From the NCBI GenBank assembly GCA_910578195.1, contig CAJTOY010000008.1, positions 1 to 57,240 on the forward strand: a stretch of DNA of 57,240 nucleotides. The letters are read 5' to 3'. The notes under the pieces were generated by a model. The model searched no databases, was not told the DNA's origin, and saw only the letters and a program-made list of their open reading frames with translations. Numbering within the stretch: the stretch's first letter is position 1; each line of letters opens with the position of its first letter. This document shows, in pieces, positions 55,206 to 57,240 of this stretch. The DNA is from an uncultured Christensenella sp. (lineage in GTDB: Bacteria; Bacillota; Clostridia; Christensenellales; Borkfalkiaceae). The position numbers and the translations under genes are program-made.

Positions 55206-57220
55206 TGGATATTAAGGAGCTTACTTCTCTGCTCGTCAAGTCGGGCGAGTCGAACATGAACAACAAATATATACCGTGGTGGGACGAGGACCCCGACGGT
55301 ATGTACAGATACAATATTTTCAAGCAAACGGAAATCGCCGACGCGGAGGCGTGCGTTTCTGCGGCTCAGCCGAACGAGCTGACGGAGCTTTGCGGGGCGC
55401 ATAAGTACACCCTATTTCACTTGCTCGTCTGGCACAATTTTTACGGCGCGGTCAAGGATATGCTTGAACGGAAAGCCGTAGATCCGAACGTAACCGACGG
55501 CAAGGGGCGTGGAATAACCCCGCTGATGCTCGCGTGCAGTCAGGCAAACTTCGAAATGGTAAAGCTTTTGCTTAACTGCGGCGCAGACGAAAAACTGACC
55601 GACGCGGACGGAAGGAACTGCTTCCACTATCTGACGGGCTTGCGGACGGGGCTCGTTCAATCGTATCACTGCAAGGAAGCAACCTATAAACAGCGCAGAG
55701 AAATTGCGCGGCTTTTGAGCCACGGCATAAACGAGCCCGACAAAGAGGGCAACACTCCTCTCGCCGCCATGCTCGGCGCGGACGACAGCAATATTTCGTT
55801 TACCCTCATTGACGAATTTATCTCAAAGGGCGCGGACTGCGGGATAACCGACGGCGACGGCAACACTCTTTTACATACCGCCATTAACAACCGCCATTTC
55901 ACCGCCGCGCTCCGGCTTATCACCCCCGAAAACGTAAACGCCGAAAACGCCGACGGCGAAACCCCGTTCATGCTCGCTCAACAGAATTACAGCGAGGGGC
56001 TGTGTATCGCGTTGAAGGATAAGGGTGCGGTCGGCGAAGTTTCGATATCTAACCTCAAAAATTCAGCCTCCAACGCCTTTGCGTACGGCAACGAAATCGA
56101 CGGGCTGGGCATTGCGCTTTACCTCGCCGAAAAGCTGATAAAATCTGCGGACACCGACGACGATGACGAAATGTACGACGTTGCGGAGCTGTTTTTCAAC
56201 GCGCTGAACTCGGACGAAAACTGCACCGTGCTCGACATGTGCAAAGCCGCGGGAATCGACTTCACCGAGACGTACGCGCACAGCGGAACGGGCTGGTGTC
56301 TCAGGGATAAATGCTTTACGCCCCGCGCAGGGGTCAAGGCGATTGAAAAGCTCGCCGCGCTCGGGGTCGACTTGAACGAGGCGGTGGTCAACGGCAAAAC
56401 TCCCGCAAACATAGTCGCAAGCCAGAACCGCCCCAACCTTTTCGGAAACGAAAAATTCACCTACTTCGAGGACGCGGTGAAGTATTTCTCGCCCGAGAGT
56501 ATGACGGCGCTCGACAACCGCGGAACTTCCGCAATGCACACAGCGGCGTTTATGAATCACGCCGATATGCTGAAAGGGATGATAGAAGCGGGCGCGGATA
56601 TAAACGTAACGCAGGACGCCCCCGCGAACGCGGGCGAAACGCCCTTGCACGTCGCTTGCCGCCGCGGCAACAAGGAGGTTGTCAAGCTTTTGGTTGAAAA
56701 GGGCGCGGACGAGAGTATATGCAACGTCAACGGCGAAGCGCCCGCTCATATGCCGTTCATAGAAAAAATCGGATATAACGAGCGCGCGGAGAACTACGCC
56801 GAAATGCTTCGGCACCTCAAAAATATCGACGTTCAGAGAAACGACGGCAAGACGCCGTTAATGCTTTTACAGCGCCAGCCCATAGGCATAATAAGCGCCG
56901 TGCAGAGTATATTTTTGGAGAAGGGCGCGCAGCTGAACAAGAAAGACAACGCGGGCAGCACCGCGCTGATTACGGCTACGCGCGAGCACTGCTATAAGGA
57001 TACCGTAAAGGAGCTTGTGCGGGCGGGCGCGGACGTGAACGCGGCTGATAACACGGGCAGAACCCCGTTGCACTACGCGTTGAAATACGGCTCGCAAGAC
57101 GTGGCGCGGTTTCTTATTAAAAAAGGCGCGGACTACAACCGCGCGGACAACGACGGAATTACTCCCGTGCAGCTCGCGGCTGAAAACGGCTGCGACGCGG
57201 TTTTGGAATTAATGATTTAA
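55205..57220 (+). CDS. Ankyrin-repeat protein 2
   Basis: A 671-residue protein with an N-terminal non-repeat section (about 1-60, with MNNKYIPWWDEDPDGMYRYN), ankyrin repeats at about 65-260, a helical middle (about 280-430) and further repeats to the C-terminus (GETPLHVACRRGNKEVVKLL, GRTPLHYALKYGSQDVARFL). The motif YIPWWDEDPDG is not part of ankyrin repeats and may mark a separate function. No signal peptide is present. It is coupled to the preceding ankyrin gene. Confidence 0.93.
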   Translation: MDIKELTSLLVKSGESNMNNKYIPWWDEDPDGMYRYNIFKQTEIADAEACVSAAQPNELTELCGAHKYTLFHLLVWHNFYGAVKDMLERKAVDPNVTDGKGRGITPLMLACSQANFEMVKLLLNCGADEKLTDADGRNCFHYLTGLRTGLVQSYHCKEATYKQRREIARLLSHGINEPDKEGNTPLAAMLGADDSNISFTLIDEFISKGADCGITDGDGNTLLHTAINNRHFTAALRLITPENVNAENADGETPFMLAQQNYSEGLCIALKDKGAVGEVSISNLKNSASNAFAYGNEIDGLGIALYLAEKLIKSADTDDDDEMYDVAELFFNALNSDENCTVLDMCKAAGIDFTETYAHSGTGWCLRDKCFTPRAGVKAIEKLAALGVDLNEAVVNGKTPANIVASQNRPNLFGNEKFTYFEDAVKYFSPESMTALDNRGTSAMHTAAFMNHADMLKGMIEAGADINVTQDAPANAGETPLHVACRRGNKEVVKLLVEKGADESICNVNGEAPAHMPFIEKIGYNERAENYAEMLRHLKNIDVQRNDGKTPLMLLQRQPIGIISAVQSIFLEKGAQLNKKDNAGSTALITATREHCYKDTVKELVRAGADVNAADNTGRTPLHYALKYGSQDVARFLIKKGADYNRADNDGITPVQLAAENGCDAVLELMI

Positions 57221-57240
57221 AAAAGCGCCGCCGCGCAAGA

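Overview
The window looks like a chromosomal segment of an uncultured, probably gut-dwelling Clostridia-type Bacillota; an order such as Christensenellales is my guess, not something the sequence proves. The support is the Gram-positive style of the genes: lipoprotein signal peptides without LPXTG anchors, an AddA/AddB-type nuclease, an L10 leader, L27 with a cleavable-looking N-terminal extension, the order radical SAM - DUF2344 - RNase G - L21 - L27, BspA-type leucine-rich surface proteins and an MsmX/UgpC-like sugar ATPase. No tRNA, rRNA, CRISPR array, classical insertion sequence or prophage was seen.

Layout. 1-3.7 kb: a carbohydrate ABC ATPase among four small four-helix membrane proteins. 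3.7-6.3 kb: a GH28 and a GH105 enzyme without signal peptides, suggesting that pectin fragments are imported and cut inside the cell; a KDG-kinase-like gene (43 kb) could join the same pathway. 6.4-8.4 kb: an XRE regulator with a five-residue glycine-repeat tail, an XRE/Cys-rich gene pair, palindromic repeats and a GIY-YIG nuclease. 8.4-12.1 kb: AraC regulator, AEC transporter, GNAT, membrane metallophosphoesterase. 12.1-17.9 kb: L27, L21, RNase G, the radical SAM pair and a SecB-like protein. 18-19.6 kb: collagen-like/LRR lipoprotein. 19.6-23.5 kb: rpmG-secE-nusG, rplK-rplA and rplJ-rplL with leaders, attenuators and two long palindromic repeats. 23.5-24.9 kb: second XRE/Cys-rich locus. 24.9-33.3 kb: one 2801-residue LRR lipoprotein. 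33.5-46.4 kb: cyclophilin-like lipoprotein, YjdF-like membrane protein, a SANT-like protein, cytoplasmic LRR protein, TetR with two membrane proteins, membrane pyrophosphatase, sugar kinase, 2-hydroxyacid dehydrogenase, DUF3795 and another lipoprotein. 46.5-52.9 kb: addB-addA. 53-57.2 kb: small membrane protein, PRC-barrel protein and two ankyrin proteins.

The most interesting signals are: (1) a repeated module of a 66-70-residue XRE protein divergent from small four-cysteine CEKWE proteins, with the same promoter/operator geometry at two loci and a probable degraded third copy; (2) a GIY-YIG gene lying between two halves of an 87-bp palindromic repeat that also occurs without the gene, suggesting an autonomous element and its short derivative; (3) at least seven genes with a -10 box exactly 6 nt before the ATG and no ribosome binding site, suggesting frequent leaderless transcription; (4) missing prp between rplU and rpmA although L27 keeps an extension; (5) a large additional RNA structure between the L10 attenuator and rplJ.
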